A stretch of DNA of 64,000 nucleotides from Solen grandis (GCA_021229015.1 CM037778.1:15753504-15817503), one strand, 5' to 3'; shown: positions 23,518 through 35,728, counted from the stretch's first letter. A program made the numbers and translations. Notes: generated by a model not told the origin, from the sequence alone.

Positions 23518-26190
23518 AGCTTCACAGTGCAATACCGTTCAGAATAGAATAAGTGCAACACCACAAAGTTGTAACTGTAAAAGCTTGTTTGTACCTACGG
23601 ATTAGCTGGGAAATTCCCAAATATTCTTAATTCTGGAGTAAGTCTATTAATACCTAAGCAATTTTTGATACTCCTTTCCCTTCTCCGGCCATGTTCAGTT
23701 TCCACTCACAGTTACTGATATGAGTAAATGGTTGCAAGTTGGTTCCCTGCTTACAGTTTGTCCTACTTAATCATTCAATGAAATGCTTGCACTTGTTGAA
23801 AATGTGAAAATATACTGCACGACATGAAATCCCTGAGGTATTGAGACGGAGAAAATATGAGTGTGTATGGTGCCTGTGTGTGAGCCCAGCATATTGCATT
23901 GGCAACTGATAACATTTTTCATGTAGTCTTATATAATGTACCCATGATACTGACTTTGAATTAAATGGGGAATCAGTTCCATAATGTGTGGTCAAAAACA
24001 AAACTGTATGGTGTATGTGACAAACTGTTTTTTCTTATATTTTAAATTTTATGGATTTAATCACAGTGTTTCACTATACATAGCTGCAATAAATTTCATA
24101 AAATCTAAAATATAAAAAATAACAGGAATTAAGCACACTGTTAGTCCATAGAATGATCCATCCTTCTAATCAAAGGGCTGATAGTACTGATCAAACCTGC
24201 AAGCCTGTATGTCAAATATCCAATCGATCTTACCCTCTAAGCCATGAAATGAAGGCAGTTGCTTCGACAGCATGAAATTCCAGCCAGTGATGTTTCTTAA
24301 TATCTCTGAATGGATTGCAACTGACGACTCATTCACTTTTTTAGTACAGTTTATTAAACACATTATCCTCACCTTCAAATATCAACACATCTTAAATCAG
24401 ATTCATTTTCCAATAATGCAATTGATATTGAAATAAACATGAAAAATATCACCACTTTAGCGATAAGACAGAAAACAAAATTTGGAACTTAATCTCCTCA
24501 AAGTAAAAAGGAGAGAAATCTAAATATAGATGTCTAAATATAGACCTGGAATTTTTGTGTGCCACCACAGAAACCCTGTTCAAAATAGATCTAACGATTA
24601 GAAACAGATAAACATCAAACAGCAAGAAATTAGCACTTGGACAAAAGTATGCCATCTTTCTACTGTCTAATAGATTTCCCTTTTGCCTCAACAGATGAAT
24701 AATTACATTACAATAAAGAGCAATTTCGTGTTTGTCAGTGTATTTGTTCCCCGGCAGTAATTTACTTAAAGACTGTCAATTATTCCCCTAAATAGAGTTC
24801 TATCACATAAAGGCTGTAGTTTGAAGAAAATATGGGTCTAGTATGCTCATGGGATGAATGCAACAAGATAAAAAACTAGCTAACTTTACATGAAACACAT
24901 TCCCAAAGAACCTTTGATATGACAGTGAAAATTTGGGGTTATTGCAGATAAAGTTAGTACATAAAGTTCATTGCCTTTTATGTAGAGTAGCAATTAAACC
25001 ATTCATATATTCTCACAATAGTTAATGAGGAAGTTTTGTTACTCCTGGTAACACTTTGATAGAGAATTACCTAAGTCACACCACGAAGAAAAGAAGGGGA
25101 AGGTCACAAATGGATGAATGAACTGAACCTGTCCAGCCACATGATTTTTCTCCAGGTTCTCTGGTTCCATCCAACAGTACTAAGCATATTATATTGCCAC
25201 CCAAGCCATAGATAGACAGTGATTTATGAGTCAATGTATATCAAGCTAGACAAAAATCCATGGAATAAGGAAGCATGACTTGCGTGCACAGGACAAAGAT
25301 TCATACAGCTGCGTGACCAACTATCACATTTGCACACTGTTACCACGTTTGCATGTGATATGTTATCGCATACCCATACAATAACTATCGGATGCACTTG
25401 AATACGAGTGATTGTCATGTGCGCATGTCGTACACAGTGGATATTGCTTTCACACACAATAGTTACCATGTGAAATTCCCCCAATTACCCCAAAAAGAAA
25501 AAAACGCATCACAATGACCTCAATTACCACTTTTTCTCATGATTATTATGTTAAATATTATAACAAGATGAATATTAATATTAACAAAACCTATCATTGA
25601 AGATGATAAATATCTCCAGATACCACTTTGTCACAGTTACTGTGACCATGTCAGAGACTGCTTTAACATAGTTGAAAGATAAAAAAAAAAAAAATAAAAA
25701 AAAAACAGGTAGAGCTCTGATACACTCATACATTTATTGCAGACAAAAAATATTCAACATGAATTACATAAAATAAAAAAGGGCAAAAACTCAGTTAAAA
25801 TTAAACTCATCATTACATGCCAAAGATGCAACTAGCATTTAGTACTAATAAATACTATGATGTTTCATCAAAATCTGACCAAAAGTAGCTGAGAAATAAA
25901 GCAGATAAAATACATTAAAGAAATATGACGAGAGGTAAGTAATTTGGTTTTAAGAGCAAGCAGGCTTGATAATTATAATTATATTTAAGTTAAATGAAAA
26001 ACTGACCAATGGTAGCTAAGAAATAGTGTGGACAAAAAATCTTCAAAAAAACCACAGCTAGTTTAGAAATAGCGCGGAAAAATAAATTCAAGAAATTTAA
26101 CAAAGGGCGATAACTGATTTAAAATCAATCCGATTAAGATGTGCCAACTATATGCACAACTAAGCTTGGTACCTACAAGTCTCATAGTTT
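23518..26190. other. Non-coding stretch, no gene seen
   Basis: About 2.7 kb of AT-rich sequence. Minus-strand frames at 23771-24001, 24166-24378, 24449-24691 and 25224-25484 lack recognisable domains. Around 25740-26130 phrases such as CTGACCAAAAGTAGCTGAGAAATA and ACTGACCAATGGTAGCTAAGAAATA recur, a diverged tandem repeat of roughly 150 bp. A poly-A-rich tract lies at 25681-25706. Confidence 0.5.
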
Positions 26191-26191
26191 G

Positions 26192-26272
26192 GGGCCTCTG
26201 TGGCTGAAAGGGTAAAGTGGCTGATTTTAACACTCACTCAGCCCCTCACTGCGTGGGTTCGAATCCCAGTTA
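26192..26272 (+). repeat. tRNA-like SINE head (Ser/Leu type)
   Basis: Reads GGGGCCTCTGTGGCTGAAAGGG at the 5' side, an A-box with long variable-arm character, and GTGGGTTCGAATCCCAG as B-box and T-arm at the 3' side. The layout follows a class-II tRNA (Ser/Leu) as used in SINE heads that are common in bivalves. The 3' acceptor end and anticodon stem do not pair cleanly and unrelated sequence follows, so I favour a SINE head over a functional tRNA. Confidence 0.5.
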
Positions 26273-27466
26273 ACTTTAAATAGTACATGAAACAATGGAT
26301 TTTTCTTGCAGGCAGGCTGTGTAGAACCTTAGCTACAATAAAATGTAGGAGCAAACAGAGGAAAACCCTGATCAGATTGCTCAAAATTAACAGCATAATT
26401 TGGGTTGCATGGGTCATATAACAAGTTTTTTGTTGAACACTCAGTTATGTTAACAAAATACCCTTTTAAAATGCAAATTTGATGTCAGTGACACTTAGAA
26501 AGAAGAAAAATCACCATCTTATTTCATGGAGGTAGGTGTATGTGAATTTGCTGCACTGCCTTTTTTGACATGCTTAGATTGTGTCATTTTATTTTGATAA
26601 ACCATATTTGAGGTCTGAAGGCTCCTGTGTTGGACGTATGAAACATAAATTTACATTAAAAATCACCAAAATACTACAGATTGTTTGTTCTGTATGAGAA
26701 ATACTGTATAATTTTAGCTAGAAAGCATTAAATGGTGTCATGATTCATGGGCTGAGGAATTCAATCCGTTGGACGGAAATAAGACTCGCCTTTACTGGTT
26801 AAGCTCCACTCCACCTGTATATCCTTATCCACAACCTCCCATTTACATATACATATCCACTCTAGTTATCCATCTCGATATAATACACCAAGACATTTGA
26901 TTCGTTTTATTCCAAGACAATACCAAATAAAACAAATGTGAATGTTGCAGATAGGTGGCGCAAATCAGTCAATCAGGAAATATTTGCATGTTTGATTTGC
27001 CGCTAATGATGTTATTCATGGCTAAGAAAAGGAGAATTTACAAAGACCCATTTTTGTAGACAACAAAAGAGGCAGAAAATGTAAAAGTGATGGAAGTCTT
27101 TCCCAGATCAATAAATAACAGAGCTGTGCTCGGAAATGAGAGAACTTAACAGCTGCCTAAATTTGGAATTGCATTTGTCTCCTGACTCCTACTGTACAGT
27201 AGATAAAATTCTGTATTTGGTGTCCAAACCTAGCAACCTACAACCATGGCATTATTGGACCCCCCTGTAAGTTTACCCATTACCTCATAAATATTCATGA
27301 ACAAATTTATGACTTGATGAATATTAAATTACTGACCTTTAAATGGTATAAAAACAAAGGATTTTTTAACCATGCAGACTTTGTAGAATCTGAGCTACCA
27401 TAGCATATCAATCAGCAAACAGAGGAGACCCTGATCAGACGGAACTGTTATAATCGTGGTGCACAG
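26273..27466. other. Non-coding stretch with dispersed repeat segments
   Basis: The segments 26285-26410 and 27345-27440 share GCAGRCTKTGTAGAAYCT.GCTAC and AGCAAACAGAGGARACCCTGATCAGA, and are diverged copies of the same dispersed repeat. An ATATTCATGAACAAATTTATGACTT block at 27288-27320 recurs in altered form near 51140. No gene was recognised. Confidence 0.45.
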
Positions 27467-27709
27467 TTAAACCCTTTCCCTCACAGAGAATACCATGAAA
27501 AGACCTATGCGAACAGCATAAAACCAGATCAGCCTGCGAGTAACTCGCAGGCTGATCAGGTTTTATGCTGTTTGCTGCTCCTCAGTGGTCTGGTAATGAG
27601 GATTTTACAATTAAATTTGGTAAGGATTGAGTTTGGCTTTCTGCAGATCAGGCTTTATGTGGTACCTATTGAGTGCGTCAAAATGAGTCTATATGAGGGA
27701 AAGGGTTAA
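27467..27709 (-). mobile_element. piggyBac-like MITE, copy C
   Basis: Full-length copy bounded by TTAA, with CCCTTTCCCTCA.. and ..TATGAGGGAAAGGG ends. One extra A lies between the left TTAA and CCC. The internal hairpin (CTGCGAGTAACTCGCAG at its tip) is intact. Orientation is opposite to copy A. Confidence 0.8.
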
Positions 27710-28429
27710 GTATTTTAGTTATCTGGCAGATTACATGGCACATTGCTGTGATTTTACTAGTTCTAAATTAAACCCCTATTGATTCCAAACAGGTGAAACA
27801 TGTTATTTTCTGTCATGAATTTCAACATTATGAGTTGCAAGGAAACAAGAACACTTCATGCAGATGTCCATGCTCATCTGTTTTTCATTGTTTTTTAAAA
27901 AAGGGGAAGTCAATTGAGTCAAAATGGACCTAAAAGTTATGGCCCTTGATGACATTGTAGCCCTCGTGAACAAGTATGTGAAATTTTTTGTTTTGACAGA
28001 AATTTTTAATAGTCTAGAAGTCATGGCCAATATAAAAGGATGAATATGACTATGACACCTGAGTCATGATAATATCTCAGCATTTTTTCTTCTTTTTTTT
28101 GTTTGTTGTTGTGCTAATATATTGACCATGTGTTTGTAGTATGGAGAGCTATATCCATACTTGGATGATTTCCTGCCCCTAAGTAGGTGCCCTTTCAGAC
28201 ATTTCTGTCCACATAACAAACACATTCAAGATATTTATATTCTCATATTGTTTGAGGAGGCAAGTCAAAGGTTCAAATCCTCAACTTGATGAACAGGTTG
28301 ATCTTTCCAACTAGTATACGACTTTTGTCAGTGGAAAATGAAAGAAAACTATGTCTGAAAACAAAGGTGGGCTATATGATGAGAGTTACCATTAGTTTGT
28401 TTGCATGGGAATCACAAAGTATATTGCTG

Positions 28430-28592
28430 CTTCTCCATGATATCACGCCATAGACATGTGGTATGACACCAAACCCAGTCCCATTATCCTGACATTAGGC
28501 CATTACCCTTTTTTTAAACCTTTGGTTTGCTGCGGTTGGGGATAAAATCCACAAGCTTCCAGAAACAAGCCATCACTTGGCCTATGAGAATG
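28430..28592 (-). mobile_element. SINE fragment
   Basis: Contains ATATCACGCCATAGACATGT followed by GGTATGACACCAAACCCAGTC, matching the body of the 22553-22838 SINE, and a decayed tRNA-like head (GGGGATAAAATCCACAAGC). It is truncated at the tail end. Confidence 0.55.
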
Positions 28593-28714
28593 GTATTTCT
28601 GTCAGCGATTGAAACTGTTCATTGAGGACTTGGCAATATCCTACTGCATTGCTTTTAATGAGCTATACTTTGCACTGCACTGATACATTGAGCTTGTCCA
28701 AAGTATTCTTCATA

Positions 28715-28781
28715 TTTGCAGTAAAAAGATTGAAATAGCAAAGTTCATGATGTACTGATACCACCATGGTAGCAATTTTGT
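28715..28781. repeat. Flank segment duplicated into the 27-bp array
   Basis: The segment TTTGCAGTAAAAAGATTGAA through GATACCACCATGG is repeated at 28874-28930, inside the minisatellite. The array edge has therefore been copied inward by a larger-scale duplication covering the flank plus a few units. Confidence 0.85.
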
Positions 28782-30060
28782 TAAATGTATGGTATGAATT
28801 TTGACAAATGAGGCCATGGCATGAATTTTGACAAATGAGGCCATGGTATGAATTTTGACAAATGAGGCCATGGTATTTGCAGTAAAAAGATTGAAATAGC
28901 AAAGTTCATGATGTACTGATACCACCATGGTATGAATTTTGACAAATGAGGCCATGGTATGAATTTTGACAAATGAGGCCATGGCATGAATTTTGACAAA
29001 TGAGGCCATGGCATGAATTTTGACAAATGAGGCCATGGCATGAATTTTGACAAATGATACCATGGTATGAATTTTGACAAATGATGCCATGGCATGAATT
29101 TTGACAAATGATACCATGGCTTGAAATTTTGACAAATGAGGCCATGGTATGAATTTTGACAAATGATACCATGGCATGAATTTTGACAAATGATGCCATG
29201 GTATGAATTTTGACAAATGATGCCATGGCATGAATTTTGACAAATGAGGCCATGGCATGAATTTTGACAAATGATGCCATGGTATGAATTTTGACAAATG
29301 AGGCCATGGCATGAATTTTGACAAATGAGGCCATGGCATGAATTTTGACAAATGAGGCCATGGCATGAATTTTGACAAATGAGGCCATGGTATGAATTTT
29401 GACAAATGATACCATGGTATGAATTTTGACAAATGATGCCATGATTTGAATTTTGTCAAATGATGCCATGGTATGAATTTTGACAAATGATGCCATGGTA
29501 TGAATTTTGACAAATGAGGCCATGGTATGAATTTTGACAAATGATGCCATGGTATGAATTTTGACAAATGAGGCCATGGTATGAATTTTGACAAATGAGG
29601 CCATGGTATGAATTTTGACAAATGAGGCCATGGTATGAATTTTGACAAATGATGCCATGGTATGAATTTTGACAAATGATGCCATGGTATGAATTTTGAC
29701 AAATGAGGCCATGGTATGAATTTTGACAAATGAGGCCATGATTTGAATTTTGACAAATGATACCATGGTATGAATTTTGACAAATGATGCCATGATTTGA
29801 ATTTTGTCAAATGATGCCATGATTTGAATTTTGTCAAATGATGCCATGATTTGAATTTTGTCAAATGAGGCCATGATTTGAATTTTGACAAATGAGGCCA
29901 TGGTTTGAATTTTGACAAATGATACCATGGTATGAATTTTGACAAATGATACCATGGTATGAATTTTGTCAAATGATGCCATGGCATGAATTTTGACCAA
30001 TGATGCCATGATTTGAATTTTGCCAAATGATACCATGGTATAAATTTCATTAAACAATGC
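28782..30060. repeat. Minisatellite, 27-bp unit, about 45 copies
   Basis: Tandem array of a 27-bp unit, CATGGYATGAATTTTGACAA followed by ATGAGGC or ATGATGC. Unit variants (GTATG, GCATG, ATTTG; GACAA or GTCAA; GAGGC, GATGC, GATAC) are clustered, with the ATTTG/GTCAA type near 29750-29900. Since 27 is divisible by three, all three minus-strand frames stay open for the length of the array. They give nine-residue repeats such as SKFIPWPHL and VKIHTMASF, while every plus-strand frame is closed. The large minus-strand frames (up to 461 residues) are therefore best explained by the repeat. No promoter, signal peptide or flanking coding sequence supports a gene. Confidence 0.95.
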
Positions 30061-30611
30061 TTTAGTATGAAGAAATGAGGTATGAGAAATTTCAAGCCAG
30101 TTCAAGAAGTCCAGACAGAAAAAGCCAAATATTTTAGAAAAATTCATAAAATCTCTACCCATTTGATCACCCAAAATCTGAATTCAACAGTAGTTTTATG
30201 CCAGATTACACCTGCATGCTGGCGTGGTCAGCATCAATGCATGAAGCTCTTGCAGACTGTACTGTAAGATCACAGAAGTTAGAATGTACGTCTGAATTAC
30301 ATAGGCTGCCACTCAACAGCAGAAGTTAAGGAAAGTTGAACCAGACCAACTTTGGCCGGCTCTCAGCCTGCTTTTAAATATGACTGCAAACAGAAAATGG
30401 TCAGACCATATTTAGACAAGACCAACACTGCTTATGTAACAAGGCTAACAATAGCAGCATACTGTCCTGGAAGACTTCATATTGTAATGGATAAAAATAA
30501 TGACAAAAGGAATGTATATTATTATTGGGATTCCAGCATTCTGGTAGACTAGGACAACTACGTATACATGTATGTAGAGGGTATTTGTTTGCTTTGGGTA
30601 AATATGGAATA
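30061..30611. other. Non-coding stretch, no gene seen
   Basis: No recognisable gene or repeat. The frames at 30352-30552 and 30401-30715 on opposite strands have no domain. Confidence 0.5.
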
Positions 30612-31453
30612 CAGTAGAACCCCTTTAAACTGGACAAGGTTGGGGACAACATAAATTTCTGGTTTAGAGGGGTTTCCAGTTTAGAGGGGTTTTGACCTTT
30701 TGAACAACAAACCATGTCTATATATACATGTATAAATAAACAGATTCAGAGTCTCTGATTAACTTAATCTTGTCTTCAGGAGACAGTTCTATTCTTCTAC
30801 GTTTTGTCGGAGGTTGAGACATGATGATCTGTTGAAAGTTAAAATTTAACTGATAAATCACAAAATGATTGCTAGCTACCACTTTTGTAATTAATCAAAG
30901 AAGCTTATTTTCTATTGTTCACAGATCGTAAATTTATTGGTTACTATTGTTTATTTAACTGTCAATCACAATCCTGTCCTTAAGTTTCACAGTTAGACTT
31001 ACCAAACTACAATTTCTAACGCCTCTCGTGTTAATTTTGGGGATCATTACTAATTTCAAACGCTGATTGTCGGATTAATATTGTTTTCATAACACTCATT
31101 ATTGGTCGTTCCTTACATCCAATGTACCTATGTTAATCACACAATGCACCGACAGCGGCCAAATGGCGGATCCCTACAGATAGAATTAATTGCCTCGGGC
31201 AGTTTGGTGTTTCGAGTTTGTGTACTGTTTATTGGGTTGATGTGAGGTCCCAGACACGTGTCCGGGTGACTTTTCCGTTGCTATGAATGAAAGTGTGCCC
31301 CGAAATACGTCCGGTTACCGGAATGCAGGGTTTCCGGTATACAGAGTTTATGATTATATGAAATAAATAAGGGTTGAAAACGGGACCAAAACTTTTTTCC
31401 GGTATAGAGGAAATTCCGGTATATAGGAGTTCCGGTTTGGAGGAGTTCCACTG
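30612..31453. mobile_element. pogo-like non-autonomous DNA transposon (842 bp)
   Basis: The left end CAGTAGAACCCCTTTAAACT and the right end (inverse complement CAGTGGAACTCCTCCAAACC) form imperfect inverted repeats of about 22 bp. TA lies on each outer side (30610-30611 and 31454-31455). Such CAGTRGAACC..-type ends with TA duplication are characteristic of the pogo/Tigger branch of Tc1/mariner. Subterminal repeats are visible: GTTTAGAGGGGTTT is repeated at the left and TTCCGGTATA/TTCCGGTTT at the right. No transposase is encoded in either strand. Confidence 0.7.
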
Positions 31454-32098
31454 TATATCTTATCAAGAAGTGATACAATCACAATATTTTCACAAACGCA
31501 TAGCGCGAGTGAAAATATGAAAATTGTATCTCTTTGAGATGAGATCTATTCCGTATTCACTTAAAACAAATTTTCTTTTTATCTTATGTTGTTTTCTATA
31601 GTTTTAATTTGCATTAAACTAGTCAGACATTACCAAAGAATGGAGCCATATCACATCAAATTATTTTATGTAACTGACGATGTCATGGAAATCTTTTTCC
31701 ATTTCACATTCTACTTTGCTATGTATTTCAATGTACAGATCGGGAACCAAAATTCTATATCACTCACAGACTCAACAGTTAGATATGAATTATATCTCAC
31801 CTATATATTTCAGTAACTGATAAAAAATCATAAGATAAATAGTAATAGTTCGCGAATTTATTATTGGAATACATGCCTAGATACATTCCTTGTACCATTC
31901 TTATGTATACAATGTATATGTTGACCTTATCAAATTGCTGTGTGAATAACATTACAGTACTAAAAGGTACTTTTTGGTAAAACGCCACAATAATCCAAAC
32001 TTAAGATACCGAGATACTGCTGGATGTTGGACATGACAATGAAGAAGATCCATAGATTCAATGAACTGAACAATGTTATATAAGCAGTCAATATTATA
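31454..32098. other. Non-coding stretch, no gene seen
   Basis: AT-rich host sequence between the pogo-like and mariner elements. The short frames on both strands lack domains. Confidence 0.5.
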
Positions 32099-33429
32099 CG
32101 AGGGATGTTCAAACTGAAATGCAATTCCTAGCATATTTAGAAAGGATTTGTTAATTTTCACAAACCAACTATTGGATTCCTTCAAAGTATTCACCTCCGT
32201 GAGCTATGCACAGTTTCAACCTTTTGATCCAATTTTTAAAGGCAGTTTCATAGTCGTTTCTGGGTATACCCTTGAGACACTGGAAGATGGCTGAACCAAG
32301 ATCTTTTCGTGTTTTGTATTTTCGTCCATTGAGGTACTTTTTGAGCCTCGGGAACAGGAAGTAGTCACAGGGGGCAAGGTCTGGGGAATACGGCAGGTGC
32401 GGAAGCTCTACAACCTTTTCCTGCCTTAAAAAATTGCGTACAAAAGCCGCTTTGTGGCTAGACGCATTGTCATGCAGCAACCTGACCCCCCGACAAACCT
32501 GTCGCTGGCTTGCATCTATTGAAATATTTCTTCAACTTTTTTAGAACAGCTCCTCTGAAGAACTTGCTATTGACCTATTTACCTTTCGAAACAGCAATTT
32601 GTATAGCAGGCCCTTGATTTGTGAAGAAAACTGCATACATAATCTTTCTGACGCTCATTGTGCGTTTGGCTATACATGGCCTTTTCATGTCTTTTGTAGC
32701 CCATATCTTGTTTTTGTTTGGGCTCATAGAAATGCACCCATGTCTCGTTGCCTGTGACGATATTGGCAAACGAGTGATTATTGTATTTTGGGTACATTTT
32801 CAGCAAAGATTTTGCCATTTTCACGCGGAGGCGCTTCTGCTCCTCTATGAACAAATGGTGTATCCATCGCGCAGTTATCTTATTCATTTTAAGGTGCTTC
32901 CTTAGAAATGAATGAACTGCCCCTATTTAGATGCCTACCTTTCGGGCTATTTCCCTAACAGTGAATCTTGCATCTGTCGATACAATTTCTCTGACTTTTT
33001 CTACCATTTTGGGACTGGTTGCTGTCTTTCTGCGATGGCCACATGGTGCATCTTGCAAGGATGTTATTCCACTTGCAAATTTCTTGCACCACCTAGTAAC
33101 CGATGCATAGGACAGCTCACCAGGCCCATAAATTGAGCATATTTCATGAAATATCTCTTTTGGACCTATACCAAGAAAACAGCGGTTTTTGATGTAGGCC
33201 CGTATTTGGGCAGCGATAACGTTTTTTTACCAACCATTTTATCATTAGTATGTACGAGTATGCAATGTTTCTCGTTGTGTAGCCGAGACTAGAGAGCACA
33301 GATTTACACAAAACTGGTATCGACCGAGAGATAACTGATGCCCCTAGGCGATCAAAGTAGGTTTTTTGTGAAAAGCGTGCGTAGTTACATAATATAACCC
33401 GAGTTGCATTCCAATTTGAACATCCCTCG
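32099..33429 (-). mobile_element. mariner DNA transposon (1331 bp)
   Basis: Ends CGAGGGATGTTCAAAYTGRA form inverted repeats of about 28 bp matching at roughly 25 positions, flanked by TA on both sides (32097-32098 and 33430-33431). The length, ends and target site are classic mariner. The element is read on the minus strand and holds a single decayed transposase gene. Confidence 0.92.
32169..33237 (-). pseudogene. mariner DD34D transposase pseudogene
   Basis: Transposase for cut-and-paste movement of the surrounding element. From the ATG at 33237 a seven-A run (33222-33228 on the complement) shifts the frame. Beyond it the helix-turn-helix region reads through IGPKEIFHEICSIYGPGE and ARFTVREIARK. 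A TAA stop follows at 32927-32929. The catalytic region contains TGNETWVHFYEP, LLHDNASSHKA and LAPCDYFLFP; the last two aspartates are separated by 34 residues, giving a DD34D mariner. The first catalytic aspartate (normally TGDETW) is Asn, from a GAC to AAC change at 32747-32749. Further frameshifts lie near 32640 and 32490. The protein cannot be active. Confidence 0.92.
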
Positions 33430-34139
33430 TATAATGGAAGGTGAAATAATGGATCTATATTTCATTATAAACAGTGAGTTTATTCATTAAGGGTTTGTGA
33501 TTTTGTTTATAATACTCAGCTAGATGATCAAAAAGATGACTTTAAAAAAAATATAATGAGTCATTTCTGTGAAGGGACCACAGGTCTGCAACAGTTCACC
33601 AGTATTTAGGTGAGCGTTGCTATAGAACTGAAATACTGTCGCAGCAACACGACAGCACAACCATAACAAGGATCCTTTAATACACAAAATAAAATCCTTC
33701 AACCAACACGCAACATTGTTGCCCAAATTGATGACAAGAGTCTTGTTAATAAGATCTAACACACAATCCGTAAATTCTCAGCTTTAGGCTTTTCCCTAAA
33801 GGATTTTCATATATTCTGAAAATAAGTGTTTAGACAAAGAGCTGTATGTATGCTGGTACAGATGCATTTATTGTATAGTCTTTGCCTTTTTTTTACACAT
33901 AATGACTGCAGTTCTTAAAGGCTTGGATTCTTGATGTCTGTAAAGTTAAGAATTTAGAAATAAAAAGCCCAAGGATGGACAATTGCTCTGAACCAGTTGA
34001 TTTCATTTTGGATTAAACAGTTGCTGCTATGTAAGTGATAACTAGTTAAATAAAGGTGGAGGAAGGAACCTGAGTGCAAATGGGGCAACCAGATTGACCG
34101 ACCTTTGTACTGCAAGGCAAACAAAGTCTTCTGACATAA
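33430..34139. other. Non-coding stretch, no gene seen
   Basis: No recognisable gene; host sequence between the mariner and the 37-bp array. Confidence 0.5.
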
Positions 34140-35728
34140 GAACCCAAGTGAACAGACCTGGACTTGGACCAAGAGCATTGAGGGGTGAACAGACCTGGAC
34201 TTCAATCCAGAGCATTGAGGGGTGAACAAACTTGGACTTCAACCCAGAGCATTGATAAGAGAACAGACCTGGACTTCAATCCAGAGCATTGAGGGGTGAA
34301 CAAACTTGGACTTCAACCCAGAGCATTGATGAGTGAACAGACCTGGACTTCAATCCAGAGCATTGAGGGGTGAACAAACTTGGACTTCAACCCAGAGCAT
34401 TGATGAGTGAACAAACTTGGACTTCAACCCAGAGCATTGAGGGGTGAACAAACCTGGACTTCAACCCAGAGCATTGATGAGTGAACAAACCTGGACTTCA
34501 ACCAGAGCATTGAGGGGTGAACAAACTTGGACTTCAACCCAGAGCATTGATGAGTGAACAAACTTGGACTTCAACCCAGAGCATTGAGGGGTGAACAAAC
34601 CTGGACTTCAACCCAGAGCATTGTGGGGTGAACAGACCTGGACTTCAACCCAGAGCATTGTGGGGTGAACAAACCTTAACTTCAACCCAGAGCATTGAGG
34701 GGTGAACAAACCTGTACTTCAACCCAGAGCATTGAGGGGTGAACAGACCTGGACTTCAACCCAGAGCATTGTGGGGTGAACAGACCTGGACTTCAACCCA
34801 GAGCATTGTGGGGTGAACAAACCTGAACTTCAACCCAGAGCATTGTGGGGTGAACAAACCTGAACTTCAACCCAGAGCATTGAGGGGTGAACAAACCTTG
34901 ACTTTAACCCAGAGCATTGAGGGGTGAACAGACCTGGATTTGGACCCAGAGCATTGAGGGGTGAACAGACCTGGACTTCAACCCAGAGCATTGAGGGGTG
35001 AACAGACTTGGACTTCAATCCAGAGCATTGGGGGGTGAACAAAACTGGACTTCAACCCAGAGCATTGAGGGGTGAACAGACCTGGACTTCAACCCAGAGC
35101 ATTGTGGGTGAACAGACCTGGACTTCAACCCAGAGCATTGAGGGTGAACAAACCTGGACTTCAACCAGAGCATTGGGGGTGAACAGACCTGGACTTTAAT
35201 CCAGAGCATTGAGGGGTGAACAAACCTTGGACTTTAACCCAGAGCATTGAGGGTGAACAAACCTTGACTTTAACCCAGAGCATTGAGGGTGAACAGACCT
35301 GGACTTTAACCCAGAGCATTGAGGAGTGAACAGACCTGGACTTTAACCCAGAGCATTGGGTGAACAAACCTTGACTTAACCCAGGCATTGAGGGGTGAAC
35401 AGACCTGGACTTCAACCCAGAGCATTGAGGGGTGAACAGACCTGGACTTCAATCCAGAGCATTGAGGGGTGAACAAAACTGGACTTCAACCCAGAGCATT
35501 GAGGGGTGAACAGACCTGGACTTCAACCCAGAGCATTGAGGGGTGAACAGACCTGGACTTCAACCCAGAGCATTGAGGGTTGAACAGACCTGGACTTGGA
35601 CCCAAAGCATTGAGGGGTAAACAGACCTAGACTTGGACCCAAAGCATTGAGGGGTAAACAGACCTGGACTTGGACCCAAAGCATTGAGGGGTAAACAAAC
35701 CTGGACTTCAATCCAGAGCATTTAATTT
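34140..35728. repeat. Minisatellite, 37-bp unit, about 43 copies
   Basis: Tandem array of a 37-bp unit, GAACAGACCTGGACTTCAAC followed by CCAGAGCATTGAGGGGT. Variants include ACAAACTTGG, ACAAACCTGA, TTGGACC in place of TTCAACC, and linker forms TTGATGAGT, TTGTGGGGT and TTGAGGGGT. Variants are regionally grouped: TTGATGAGT alternates with TTGAGGGGT at 34250-34560, and the TTGGACCCAAAGC form fills 35585-35690. Several units between 35100 and 35390 are shortened by 1-4 bases. Frames in both strands are open by chance and are not genes. Confidence 0.95.

Noticed and set aside
24166..24378. Minus-strand frame with a possible GTAAGA donor near 24235
   Set aside because: No recognisable protein pattern and no acceptor with a polypyrimidine tract; indistinguishable from chance.
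26192..26272. Functional tRNA-Ser/Leu
   Set aside because: A and B boxes are present but the acceptor and anticodon stems do not pair well; more likely a SINE head.
28663..30174. Minus-strand frames of 461 and 422 residues with nine-residue repeats
   Set aside because: Wholly explained by a 27-bp tandem repeat; three frames are open at once, no flanking coding sequence, start context or domain.
34830..35711. Frames with VHPSMLW / PQCSGLK repeats on both strands
   Set aside because: Product of the 37-bp minisatellite.
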